This document shows, piece by piece, positions 1-11,621 of a stretch of DNA of 64,000 nt. Numbering within the stretch: position 1 is the stretch's first letter; each line of letters starts with the position of its first letter. The DNA is from Epiperipatus broadwayi. Taxonomy: Eukaryota; Onychophora; Udeonychophora; Euonychophora; Peripatidae. The stretch spans positions 374,001 to 438,000 of the forward strand of contig JAQFVV010006630.1 of the NCBI GenBank assembly GCA_028023455.1, in the 5' to 3' direction. Below the pieces are notes generated by a model. The model searched no databases. It was not told where the DNA came from and worked only from the letters and a program-made list of their open reading frames with translations. The translations under genes and the position numbers were made by a program.

Positions 1-840
1 ATAACCTTAAAGGCTTCCGTCATTACCAACATAACCTTGAAAATTATTCTATTCAAACAACATAATAACTCTATTTGTAAGGAATCTTATATTAAAACTA
101 ACTAATTTTCCATTTGTATTACATTGGAATGCATTAATAAAATCTTTTATATGCTGCATCTTACAATTTCTCTTCAAATGTAGCATTTATAAGTTCTCTT
201 TACTATTTTAATTATTTTTTTTGTTTTATTTTTTCTTTACAACCTTTTCTTTTTGGAAGTAATTCATATTTCTGAGCTTCATGTTCTTGAGATTCTAATT
301 TTAAAACAATACCTATTATATTTTACCATATACCATATCTTAATTTTTCTATAAGTTATATTTATTCAGATGGTGACATTAGTTTTAAATTTTAGGCATT
401 GAATGTAACTTTCTCATCTTCAAGGATTTCTAAAAGAAATGCATTGTAGCCCATTTTTCTTTTCATTTGGAATAGTTTTTTATGCACATTAAAAATTACT
501 TAAACCTGTGTTTCTGAGAGTCACTGACTTGAGGATTTTTACAACTACAAAATCTGTTACCTTAAATATGCAAGACTTATGAGAGGCTTGGGCAATCCTT
601 TGCTGTCCCATTTTTCTCAAATTTTTCCTAGCTATTAATAAATCACTATCATAGGCTATTCCTTCTTTGGATAGAGTTAATAAAGAATCTTAATTAATAT
701 AGTCTCCTTATATCCAAAATGCAAATACATCAGAGTAAATTTAGTGTACTCATTTTGGGTTATATTGATATAGTTAATTACTTTTCAACTTATTTACCCT
801 GTTAGAGTTGTTGCTTTCTTGGTATACCCTAAACTATCTA
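1..840. other. AT-rich non-coding DNA, nothing recognised
   Basis: No open frame, RNA gene or clear repeat is visible. The minus strand may hold the eroded downstream end of the Gypsy remnant that follows, but I could not read integrase motifs here. Confidence 0.4.
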
Positions 841-3420
841 CCCAACTCATGCATGACCCTTTTACACAGATTAGATTGTGGATTCCAAATTGAACACAAA
901 ACATGATTTAAATTTTGTCATTCAATGCAACATTTCCATTGTCTAGATAGCAATGACATAGCATGGTCTGTCAAAATATCCTTAGATATATTGATCAATA
1001 CATACTGATATTCTTGAAAACACCATTGAATTTGTTGCATTAGCTTTGATCACTGAATATATACCTAAAAGTTTAAAAAAAACATCATACATGACAAGCA
1101 TAGATTCAAATTTTCTAAATGGTGGTAAAGGACTATACAAATCTATGGCTAAAAGATCATTAGGATGACTAGGTAATGTTGGTTGTAATGTACCAGCATA
1201 TAATTTATTACTGTATTTTGATTTCAAACAAATTTCACAATACCTAAACCTATTCAGAATGTTGGCATACAAACCAGGCCAATAGAATAGTCTATGAACA
1301 GCATATTCTATGTTTCTGGGTTTATAATGCCCATAAAGACAATAAACATAATAAATCAATTTACTCCCTTATACATAAGGGTATTACTATCCTCCACAAT
1401 TGATCATGGCCTTCCATAACTTTATAGTGTCATAAGTTCTGAAACATGTTATATCTTAATATGATAATATTACTAATAATTCTCTTAAAGGTTTGGATTC
1501 TACCTTTTTAGTTAAGTATTGAATAAAAGCATTCAATTTTGAGTCCTGCAATTGCAATAATGTTATATTTTTTAAATCATCCTTTTCTGAGTCGTCAATT
1601 GTTAGAGAAATGACTGTGATGAAAAGATTATCATAATTTATATGATATGTAACTATTTTGACAGAATGCCTACTTAGAATATTTTATACAATATTGCTTT
1701 CCCTTTACAATGCTGCATCTTATAATTAAATTGTTAAAGGAATAAATCGCACTTAACTAATCTTACAATATTCAGATAACAATGATTGATTAAACCCTAA
1801 ATTCTTGTCATCTGTGATGAATTGTCAGAGCTTCTGAAAAGTCCATACAATAACCAAAAATCTTTTTCTGTGATGGTATAATGCAATTCTGAACCCTTCA
1901 ACACTACACTCAAGAAATATAATACATAGGGCTTTTGTTCATGATACAATTGGAATAATACTACTGCTAGATCATACCTCCTATGGATTGTTGGTATATA
2001 GAACATGTCTTGGAATTTAGGCTAATATAGGCTAACAGTATGTAAAAAAAGTAATTTATTCTTTCAAAACCTATTGATTGATTTTCAGTCCATTTCTATT
2101 TTACCTTAATAATTTTGACAAATAAATGGTGTCATAAGAAAAATTCTCATAAAAAAAATCTATGATAAATTTGCAGACACTAAGAAAAAATGCAATTGCA
2201 TTTTATTTTACAGAGTGGAAAAATTCTAAATAGATTTCATCTTATCAGGATGCACTTTTATCCCATCAGATTCTACAATGTGCCAAAGAAAATCTATCTT
2301 CTTAATAGCTATTCTACTCTTTTCTACATTAATTTTAATGTTCTTATCTTAATATTCTTTCAAAAACATATCTAGATGATGAAAATCCTTCATGTTTTCC
2401 AAAGCAATGACAACATCATCTACATGCATGGTAATTACACTTTTGACTTCATTGGATAATACACTATCCAAAGCATCTGAGGAGACCACCTCCACTGTTT
2501 ATAAATCCAAAAAATATTCTCTAAAAAATGTACAAGTAACCTTCATATTTAAATGCAGTATATTTTTGTTCATTATTATGCATGTATACCTGTCAAATAA
2601 CTACATATTAAGCCAACAACAAAATATATTTATATCTTTAAAATGAATCAAAAACTCTTCCATAGTAGGAGAACATCATGCTCTGGAATTGTTAAATGAC
2701 TTAAGAACTTCACATCTAAACAAACTATCCTTTTTATGGATGACCATTAATGAACTATTATATACTGTGGAACATTTCCTGATGATCTTCCTTTCTACTA
2801 CTTTGCCAATTTGCTTTTGCACCTCAGGTTTGTAGTGATTAGGGATAGAATAGCAATTGCATTTAAGTGGACTATAATTTTTTTAAGCACACCATATTCA
2901 CATAGCTGTTAATTACACCAGGTTTCTTAGAAAAACATGCTTATACATGCATGGTAACTGGAAAAAAAAATTTTTTAAAGTTACTACTTAGTTCAGTGGA
3001 TTTACATATTTTTACTTGCAAATCTGAAAATTTGAATAGGTACCTCCCAATTAAACCTACACCTTTCTTCTTCAAAATTAAGTTTTGATTAAAATAATCA
3101 ATTGCGCATCTGATACAATTCATGAAAGCTGAACCTATTATAACATCATTAATGTCTAATCATATTAAAGAATATTTGTTTTACAATAATTGATATGAAC
3201 ATTTACACAATACCTGTCAAGAAAACAATTTTGCTTAATGACTATTAGCTATGTTATCCTGAAGTTGTCTCAATGGTAACACGAAGACCTCCAGGTCTGA
3301 CTCCGTAATTTTAATATATAAATTTTCTGAAATAACTGAAATGACTTCCTGCATCCAACAAAGTCTTAACTAATACAACTTGGATAATGATACATTCAGG
3401 ATAAATGTTAAACCATATAA
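841..3420 (-). pseudogene. Decayed Ty3/Gypsy pol remnant (PR-RT-RH-INT order)
   Basis: Broken minus-strand pieces lie in the Gypsy pol order. Around 3345-3366 a protease-like stretch reads LLDAGS, where the intact element nearby has LIDTGS. Near 3124-3160 DVIIGSAFM matches the second protease motif DVIIGADFL. At 2409-2426 HVDDVV aligns with the YIDDVI catalytic box of RT. At 1797-2006 a frame matches the start of RNase H (AVVLFQLYHEQ, YTITEKDF against VVLFQIDEEG, YTVTEQEA). At 982-1359 the H2C2-type zinc finger (CEICLKSK) and the first integrase aspartate region (LLAIDLYSPLPPF) can be read. Stops and shifts are frequent between them, so it cannot make a polyprotein. It is related to, but clearly older than, the element at 5678-17439. 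No LTRs were found. Orientation and domain order are solid; the limits are approximate. Confidence 0.75.
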
Positions 3421-3660
3421 CCTATTACTATTGAAGCAGTCAATCTTAGCTTAAGATAGAGCTTCATGGGTCATCTACTAACCTGTATTCAAACCCTATA
3501 TCCCATCCTGCTTTTTTAGTCATATATTTATATATATATATATTATGTATATATTTGAGATGCGCACCTAAAAGTTATACATTTTAACTTTCAATAACAT
3601 TTTTATTATTATTAATTTTATGAATACTAATTCTATTTTTTATTAAAGTACATAGGTGTG

Positions 3661-3733
3661 GCTCAAATATATATATATATATATAGGAGCAAAAAACTTA
3701 TAAAATGGCTCAAATATATATATATATATATAG
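3661..3733. repeat. TA microsatellite with a short direct repeat
   Basis: Two near-identical units, GCTCAAATATATATATATAT then AGGAGCAAAAAACTTA, follow each other. Copy B has a single unit at about 48323, so this is a small local duplication in copy A. Confidence 0.6.
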
Positions 3734-5673
3734 GAGCAAAAAACTTACAAAATATTGATGTTTTAAATATTTTGTTATACATCATTTTTTAAACTTTTTC
3801 TTTTAAATTGCTTGTTTTTCCTTTTAAAATGTATATTTTATAAAATCCAAGATGGAAGATGCAACTGTTAATTGTCCAAAAATAATTAAAGGGTTGGAAA
3901 CATTATTGTTTTAGTCTGGGGAAGGTATTTTTAATTAAAGGTTTTACTTAAAATAAAATGGGGATTAAGATTAATGATTGTACTTTTGTTTTTGGAATGT
4001 TATCTAACAGTTGCATCTTTCAAAAACAATGGACAAAGAAATGTAAAATTTCTGTTAGATTAATAATTACATTTGAGCTACAAATAAAAAATGGAAAGCA
4101 TTCCAGAAATACCTGAGCAGTGTATAAAATGACCTGATTTTAAATCACCAGGAGAACAGATTAACTATTATTGAGAGAACTGATTGTTACTAGTCACCAT
4201 GCTGTTTTGAAATCTAAAAATGATGATTTAGTAAAAAGTTTTTCCCAACCCTTGTGTGTCATCTTCTGCTGCCGTAATATTTTGCTGTCCTGAAATTAAC
4301 TAAAAGGCTGACTGGAGAATTATGGAATGCTGAATAAAAGCTTGCTGTTATTTAAAAACCAATTGCCATGCATGAGCTGGAATGGACTTTTAAAATGGTG
4401 CAAGGTAAATTATTTCAAACTGCCACCATTGAAACTAACTCTAGCTTGCCTAATTAATCTCGAATTTTACTATCAAGATTTCTAATGCATTATTTAATTT
4501 TGTCTTTTTTTTAAATATGTAAATGTAATTTGCTCTTAAATAATTTCTATAAAGTTAATCCTATTCATATGCTCTAACTTTCTTTAATTTTGGTGTGGTC
4601 ATTTATTTATAGTTATTTATTACTTGATTTTATATTTCTATTTTAGTTATTACTATGCCAATCTCAAGCAAGCTGACAAGTTGAATTTTGTAAAATCTTT
4701 TCTTTCTTTTTAAGTAAACCTTCATGAATCAAGGTTATTAATGTTTTCTTAAAATATAATGTATTGTTAATTAATACGCTCGCCAGATTGTTTTACGAGT
4801 CAACATTATTTTATGTTTTAGTATAAAAATTTGTTTATTTTATTCTGGACTCTACCTGGGGAGAATCCAGAACTCAAGTTAATTAATGCTCTGGAACCTC
4901 TGAAAAGGTGACTTATTTGTTTTCTATATATAACTGCTAGTTATTTTCTTTTTACATACTCTTAAAATATATGCTTAAATATTCTCCGTTGTTGCAAAAT
5001 CCACAAAGGTGGGATTAAGTCATTTCTAAACAGCATAAAAAGAAGGGGCTAAATTTTAATGTATATTTTACTATTTTAGTTATTAAGTAAAATCTTGTAT
5101 ATATATTACAGCAGCATAACACATTATCTGTATAAATTATGGCATTCAAACTACAGTCATTTATTTTTAAAGCAGTAAATCTTATTCCATGTCATTAGTG
5201 ACATCCATCCATACTGTGTTACTGACATTCAGCATATCTTCATGAATATATATATATATACGTGCTTCTAATCTTCTAATATCGGGGCTGTGACAAGATC
5301 GAACCCATAGATTTCTTTTCAAGCCTTGTCCTGAGGATAGTTGACCTTCCCAGGACCATTTATTTGGTATAAAAAGGCCACTGGCAGTGATTCCTGTAAG
5401 ACTGGCACATGCTATGTCTATCCACTTTCTCCATATAAAAGGGCCTCTCACATCAGTTATACCAATAAAAGTCTGGGCTACACCATGCCTATCCACTTTT
5501 TTCTAAGCACTGTTCTAGAAAAGGGGGTGTTAGATTTCGTTTTTCATCTAGAAGCACAACCTTATCTTTGAATTCTCTGCCTATGTCAGTACCACCTCTT
5601 ATTCATATTATTATTTCTATTGCTTATGACCTAATTTTAGTGCTGTAATAATATTAAAATTGGACTCTGCTCA

Positions 5674-5677
5674 ATAT
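5674..5677. repeat. Target site duplication ATAT (left)
   Basis: The four bases before the LTR start are repeated at 17440-17443 after the other LTR. Copy B at about 51500 shows the uninterrupted site, which confirms the junction. In TA-rich DNA the exact length is uncertain. Confidence 0.6.
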
Positions 5678-8540
5678 TGTAACAGTAAGAATTCACACAT
5701 TTCATAAACAAGTTGCACAGTTTCTCCACCACACTCGAAAAGCAGCACCACAAGTGGGTTCAGGGCCTGTCGTAATGGATTCGAATACAGCAGATCAACT
5801 ACGCAACCAAATACGATGGAGCCCGAACCCGCCATTACCATAGCAACATCTTTTCAGGCCACGGTGGTCAGAGGGAGAGAAGAGACTACGTGAGATTTAT
5901 AAATAAACAGCTAGCATTTGGAACGTCTTAATAGATACGTGTATAACCCAGACAATACGAGACAATGAGATGAATCAGAAAATAAACACTAACGTAAAGA
6001 ATTGATTAAATTAACATGATTTATTAAGTGGCTAAATATGATTTCTGGCACTATTTATTTATTAAATAGTGGTGTCAAATGGTTAACTACAATTGATTAA
6101 ATCATTTTACTCGTTAATCTATAACCTGGGTCAATTATCGCTTACGAATGTGCCCTACTAAACCTTGAATACATGCGAAGCCCAAGAATAAGAGTACTGG
6201 AATTATTTATAATAAAAGATATTAAATAGTTTTACGATAAAGGCTGACTTCAGAATAAAGGCAGAGCTGCTCCAATGAGCTTGGCAGCAGCGACTTGCTT
6301 AGTGCGGAAATATATATGTGAGTATGATATTATCTTAAAGTACTTAAAAAGGGATTCAGTGGTACTCGCAAGGTTTAGGAAACGATGGAGGGTGGTAGTC
6401 CATTTAAACTACAGGAACTTTGTGACAACAATAAAAAAATAAATCATAAAATCAGATGCATATGTTGCACCTCACATTGTTCTCGGCCGTAGCCCTAAAG
6501 ATCGGAGTATGCTAGCATATGGCTGCGAAGAACTGCATCAGCATCCCCAGGTGTGATGCTCTGGTACACACATTGACTGGAAACCGCAGGAAAAAGTAAA
6601 GGGGAAACGGACTTGGCCGTTTAAAGCCCTTTTAAAGAACAAAGTGATCTCAACATCGAATACCCTTGCCAGCAACACTAAAATATATATATAATCGATT
6701 CAAAAAAAAAGGAGATATAATGAAAGATTGGGCACATAAGCAATTCACTGCATTGATGAAAAGCGTCTACACTCTCCCAAACTCAGAATAACAATAGAAA
6801 TACTTAAAACAACTAATGGGGTTTAACATTAAAAGGACGGTGTGAGTGCGAGAATTTAAGTAAAATGTAATTAACCCACGCACTCCCACATCTGCCAATA
6901 GTTATTCCCACACCTCGCATACATCCTGGAAGATTATGAATCAAATCTAGGTATTATAAAGAAAATAATATAGTCATTGAACGAGCGGCTTACTAAATTT
7001 CATTTAAGGGAGGGACTCATGAACGTAAAATTACATTCTTTATAAGGAATGGGAGTATCATTAATTAAGATGTGCCTCGCTCGGTCGATGCTTTGCAAGC
7101 CCATAAAATACGCAAATAAAACAATTTAAATTTGATATTAACCCAAGGTTTAGATCGAGCAATAAATTTAAATATACATTTTAAAACATACATGATAATA
7201 AGTGTAGCAAGAAAAAGGGAGTTTGTTTTGCTATAGCGGGTTTTAGATCACAAGAGCTCTTGGGTTAATTTTATTACTTTTCAGTTGCTTGGGTGGTTGA
7301 AGCTGGAGCACATTTCAGGAGTGGATAAGATTTAGCAGCATGTTAATTCAGTCTCTGTTTGCAGCAGCATAGGTGGTTCCTTAAGGCATATTGGTGATGC
7401 GTCAGATGGTACATCGGCAGCGGCCAGCTATTTCCGAAAGAAAAATAGCCACGGTGCCGACTCTACTCAGTCATATTGGCGGTTCTATGATAGGTCAGCA
7501 TTTTGTACATTTTCTTGAAAGCGGATTATTTAAGTCACGGATGGTCGGTCAGCAAAACCTCAGGATCAGCATTCCGAAAATAATAGTTCAGACCGTCCGA
7601 ATTCTCAGAATCAAAAAAAATTATAACCTCAGAAAATAAAATCAAAACGCAAAATCAAACAGCAGAAAAAACAGCATCAGAATCAGAATCAGCTTTTGTT
7701 TCCTCCCTCTCCTCAAAACAAAAAAAAAACATTCAATATATACTGTTTATCTTATAAAAGAACCTGCCTTGGGGCATGACAAACCTTTAACCTTTTGCAT
7801 TCTTATCAATTAGTTATTTCTTATCTGAACATCAGAAGGAATCCATTTTAAGGTTTTTTCTTTTAGTTTACAATTATAAATTCCAGTAAATGCTCAGATT
7901 GAAAGAAGATTAAAACATTTATTTCATTCTATTGAAGACTTTTGCTAATTGGAAATTCCTAAGTAGACATACGAAGTGTGAATTTATAATCCAAAATGTT
8001 TTACTTTAAATCTATTATATTCTCAACCTAGCCTTATTTTATATAATCTTCAATTGCAGGAACTTTATAATTTTAGAAAAATATTAAATTATTTCACATT
8101 TAGATTGTAATTGCATGAATCCGTTTATAAACTACTTTTAATAATTATTATTTTACCTGCAATAGAAAATAAATATTGCAACACAATATTTTTAAAATAA
8201 ATGAACTCAACAACCACAATCCAGTAATATAATTCCAATGATTGATATTAATATTTAACAGTTATCATCGTAGTCTGTGTGTAGTTTTACCTATATAACC
8301 TTTTAAATGAATATGTAAACATGCACATACTCGATATTTATATATCACTAAAATTAAAGGGTTGAAAATTGGACTCCATGAGTAATACTGCCTACGTGGT
8401 TTATTTTAGGTGGGATTTTAGTATATAAATGGCTGTACAGACACACTATGAACGATTTGGGATTCGAATTTAGGTATAAGGGTAGGTGAAATGTAAGAGA
8501 AAGGTGAAACGAAGACTTGCAGAGCAATCTTCCTGTTTCA
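5678..8540 (-). repeat. 3' LTR of the Gypsy element
   Basis: 2863 bp, colinear with 14571-17439 over its whole length. It begins TGTAACAG and ends CTGTTTCA. It differs from its partner by a few percent; most differences I counted are C/T or G/A changes at CpG positions. Short open frames inside it, for example 7391-7639, have no recognisable product and are treated as chance. Confidence 0.92.
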
Positions 8541-8550
8541 CATTCCCTTA
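8541..8550 (-). promoter_or_regulatory. Candidate polypurine tract
   Basis: Directly inside the 3' LTR the minus strand reads TAAGGGAATG, a short purine-rich run in the place where plus-strand DNA priming is expected. It is short, so the call rests mainly on position. Confidence 0.45.
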
Positions 8551-8937
8551 GTTACGAAAAAAAAATTTTTAAAAAAAAAGGTCTTACATAACGGTCTACC
8601 GAAGAATCTCTTTGACAAACAAATAATATTGACTAGCCAAGTCAGCCCAACAGAAATCTAAAAAAAAATATAAGGTAACAATACATCTTTGTTTTTTTGT
8701 TTTTTTATGAGGGGATAAATTCAAAGATACAAATATATACAGATATATACCCGGATCAATTTTTTTTTTTTTTTTTTAACTAGGGTTTTAACTCTAATGA
8801 ATATTTTGGTAAACTAATCACTAACTTACGCATGGATAACATTGAAACTACCTAACTTCTAAATCTTACAGAGAGAAAAAAAACATTGTTGTCTTTGTCA
8901 CATCCGAATTCAGGTCCATGTCCATGAGTTTCTTCAT
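8551..8937. other. Untranslated stretch between integrase stop and 3' LTR
   Basis: AT-rich with several A and T homopolymers, including a T run near 8760-8778. No coding motif is seen. It is the 3' untranslated part of the Gypsy internal region. Confidence 0.6.
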
Positions 8938-9937
8938 TTAATATGCTCCTGCGTCTGGTGGGTGATGGTTGGCTTGGTTATAAACATGTTTCAAACTTCT
9001 GGCATTGTACATTCCCTTGATAACTCCTTGATCTTCCAGTAAATATGCATTTGGTCTGTTTGCTTCTTTTATTACATATGGCCCCTGATATAGTGGGAAA
9101 AATTTTTTGTATTTCCCTAGATCTCGGTTTCTGGGCTTTGGAAGTCTCACCCAAACTTGATCCCCAACTTGGAATTGGTATGACCCAATCTCCTTTAACT
9201 GTCTTCTTTTCTCTTGGGCTTGTAAACGATGGCGAACTGGCCATTGATCATCCTCAGTGTTGACTTTTGGGTCATCTATTGGTAAGGGTATTTTGATTAG
9301 TGGCGGTTCTGGTTTACCAAAATGGAGGCGGATTGGCGTTAATCCAGTCGCTTTGTTTATAGTTCCGTTGATGTATTGAAAAATGCTCACAGTCTGTTTC
9401 ACCCATCCCCGTTGGTCATTATGGATATAAGTCCGGAAAAGCTGGTTGATTTCCCTCATGACCCTCTCACAGGGGTTTGATTGGGGGTTTCGAATGGATG
9501 TCATGACATGTTTGAGGCCTTGCCCGTTGATCCAGTGCTGCCATACTCGGGAGGTAAACACTGAGCCATGGTCGGATAGGATGACTTCAGGCTTTCCAAT
9601 GGTTACAAACTGTTTTTGCTGTAATGCCCTAGTGGCACTTTTCGAATCTGCCCTTATGACTGGGTACGCCCAAGCATATTTGGAAAAAACGTCATAAGTG
9701 ACAAAAAGATATCTATACTTCCGATACGATGGTAATGGCCCGTAATGATCGATGGCTAATATCTTGTTAGGTCCTCTTGGGATGATGGAGGCAGGAGCAC
9801 CACTAAAATTTTTATTGGCAGGCTTGCTTCTTGCACAAATAGTACACTTTTGGAGGATTTGGAGGATATCATAATACATCTGCGGCCAATGAAATTGCCA
9901 TCTCAGGGCTTCTTCGGTTTTCCTTGGACCGTAATGT
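8938..9937 (-). CDS. Gypsy integrase fragment of pol
   Basis: The integrase joins the cDNA copy to host DNA. Order on the minus strand: an H2C2 zinc finger whose two histidines flank an in-frame TGA at about 9938-9946 (HRLV, stop, HYG) and whose cysteines read CTICARS; then the catalytic core with aspartates in LAIDHYGPLP and VILSDHGSVF and glutamate in NPCERVMREIN; then a C-terminal GPY/F-type module (YQGPYVIKEA). The frame is open from the TGA to the TAA at 8938-8940. An internal ATG would give 313 residues from 9879, but in the element this is the C-terminal part of the polyprotein, not a separate gene. All three DDE residues are present. The single stop is the only coding defect seen here. 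Confidence 0.88.
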
Positions 9938-10640
9938 CACACCAATCTATGCATGTAATTTATCAAGGGATCCCTAAATTCGGGCGGTATGAGAATTCTC
10001 CAGGATCGACCGCTTTTTTCAGTATTCTGTAGCAAGAGTCCATTCTGTATTTTGTATTTCTTGGTTCCTCTGCCCATAGTACAGCCTTGAAGGGGGTTCC
10101 CTTGTCGTTCCACCTCTTGCATTATGTTGTGGTATTGGGGCTGTTTTCCCTGCCAATACTGTAGGTTTTTCAATTTCTGCTCAATGTCCTGATCCAATAC
10201 GTTAGCCATGATTATCAGTGGTTTCTCCTCTATCAGTGGGTTGCATGGTTCAACTTCTACAGGGTGGTGACTCAATACATCAGCTACCACATTCTCTGAC
10301 CCTGGGCAGTAAAGGATCTTATAGTGAAACTTCTGTAATGATAAACTCCATCGCACAAGATGATCATTAGTCAAATAGCTCTTATTTAGAAATTCCAAAC
10401 ACCGGTTGTCCGTGATGATGATTACTTCTGAGCCCAACAAAATCTGTTTGAACTTGTTCCAGGCCATGCAATCGCTAAGGCTTCTTGTTCAGTAACAGTG
10501 TAATTCTTTTCTGTGCCTCTCAAGGTGTGACTACTAAAATATAGGACACAATGCTTGCCTTCTTCATCAATTTGGAATAGCACAACACCCAAGCCTTTCT
10601 TGCTGCTGTCGGTTTGGAGATAAAATGGGCGGGTAAAGTC
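9938..10640 (-). pseudogene. Gypsy RNase H and connector, frameshifted
   Basis: This part of pol would remove the RNA template during reverse transcription. The N-terminal half reads LQTDSSKKGLGVVLFQ with the first catalytic Asp, then YFSSHTLRGTEKNYTVTEQE with the Glu. The C-terminal half reads VIIITDNRCLEFLN (Asp) and CPGSENVVADVLSH. The halves lie in different frames: a one-base loss near 10440-10470 separates EALAIAW from WNKFKQILLGSE. The downstream connector runs toward the integrase zinc finger and ends at a TGA. Family and order are certain; whether the shift is real or an assembly error is open. Confidence 0.85.
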
Positions 10641-11621
10641 AGGATAGCACAGCATCATCATCTGGAGAAAAATCCTTTTGATCTTCTTAAAATCTTGTTC
10701 ATGCTGGATGCTCCATTCCCACCGATGGTGTAACCTTAATAGTTCCAATAAACAAGAGGTATCCGCCGCAAACCCTGGGTAGAACTTGTGATAGTAGTTG
10801 CAAAGGCCCAAAAATGATCTTACTTGTTTTCTATTTGCTGGCCTCGGAAAGTTCTCTATGTCTTCTACTTTATCAGGGTGGGTACGAATTCCCTGCCCAT
10901 TGACGATAGTCCCAGAAAGGTAATTTCTCTCAGGGCGAAATGGCTTTTTTTCAGGTTTACTGTGATGTTTTTTTGGGCACATTCAGTAAAGAATTGCTTC
11001 AAATGTTCCAGATGTTCTTGAGTGCTCCGGGATGCAATGATGACATCGTCAATATAGCAGACCAATTTTTTTTTAAATCTTCTAATAGCACCTGGTCTAG
11101 ACACCTCATTAACCCAGCACCACTATTAATTAGTCTGAATGGCACTCTCTTGAAGACGTGTGTCTGTCCATTATGGTGAAATGCTGTGTATTTCCTGTCT
11201 TGGGGGTGTAGGACCATCTGCCAATAGCTGGCAGTCAAATCTAGCATGGAAAAGATAGTTTTATTCGAAAGCCTCATGAAAATATCCTGCACTGGGGGGG
11301 ATATCTTTTTCCGGTATAGTGATACTATTGAGTTTCCTTGCATCGAGACATAGTCTTATAGATCCATTTTTCTTTCGAATAACCACTAATGGGTTGTTAT
11401 AGGGTGATGCTCCCTTTTCGATTACACCCCACTCAATCATTTGTTGGATTTGCATGTTTACTTCATTTTGATATTGAAAAGGGATGGGATATGTGCGGGT
11501 TTGAAAGTGCGTTTCTTCCTTGACACGGATCCGGTGGACATAATCTTTAATTTCTCTTGGGATCGGGGAGAATATCTGCTGATTTTCATCAAAAGCCGGT
11601 GTAATTGGGGTTGCTCTTTCA
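10641..11621 (-). pseudogene. Gypsy reverse transcriptase, several one-base shifts
   Basis: RT motifs in order on the minus strand: TYPIPFQYQNEV and MIEWGVIEKGASPYNNPLVV (entry and fingers), IRLCLDARKLNSIT, FSMLDLTASYWQMVLHPQD (first catalytic Asp), VPFRLINSGAG, CYIDDVIIASRS (catalytic Asp pair), and the thumb-side VRSFLGLCNYYHKF. The frame changes at 11288-11294 (seven C on the minus strand where six restore the frame), at 11066-11074 (nine A where ten would), and near 10910-10920 (between FLG and TIVNGQG). The start is set by the frame change from the protease frame at the six-A run 11622-11627. Everything needed for RT activity is still recognisable, so the element is fairly young. Confidence 0.88.

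Larger units (their letters stand above)
3428..5677. repeat. Duplicated segment copy A, left part
   Basis: This stretch matches 48095-51500 in the same orientation and order. Shared landmarks include the block starting GAAGCAGTCAATC, an AGGAGCAAAA word after a TA microsatellite, TAAAATCCAAGATGGAAGATG, CCAATTGCCATGCATGAGC, and the block around GACATCCATCCATACTGTG. No coding function is visible. A further B-side insertion (49415-50669) is absent here at about 4830. The segment is cut at 5677 by the LTR retrotransposon and resumes at 17440. It may be a long non-autonomous repeat or a segmental duplication; I see no terminal inverted repeats. Confidence 0.8.

Noticed and set aside
5501-5571. Small plus and minus frames at 5182-5571 as a gene
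   Set aside because: Located in the duplicated non-coding segment; the frames are not kept in copy B.
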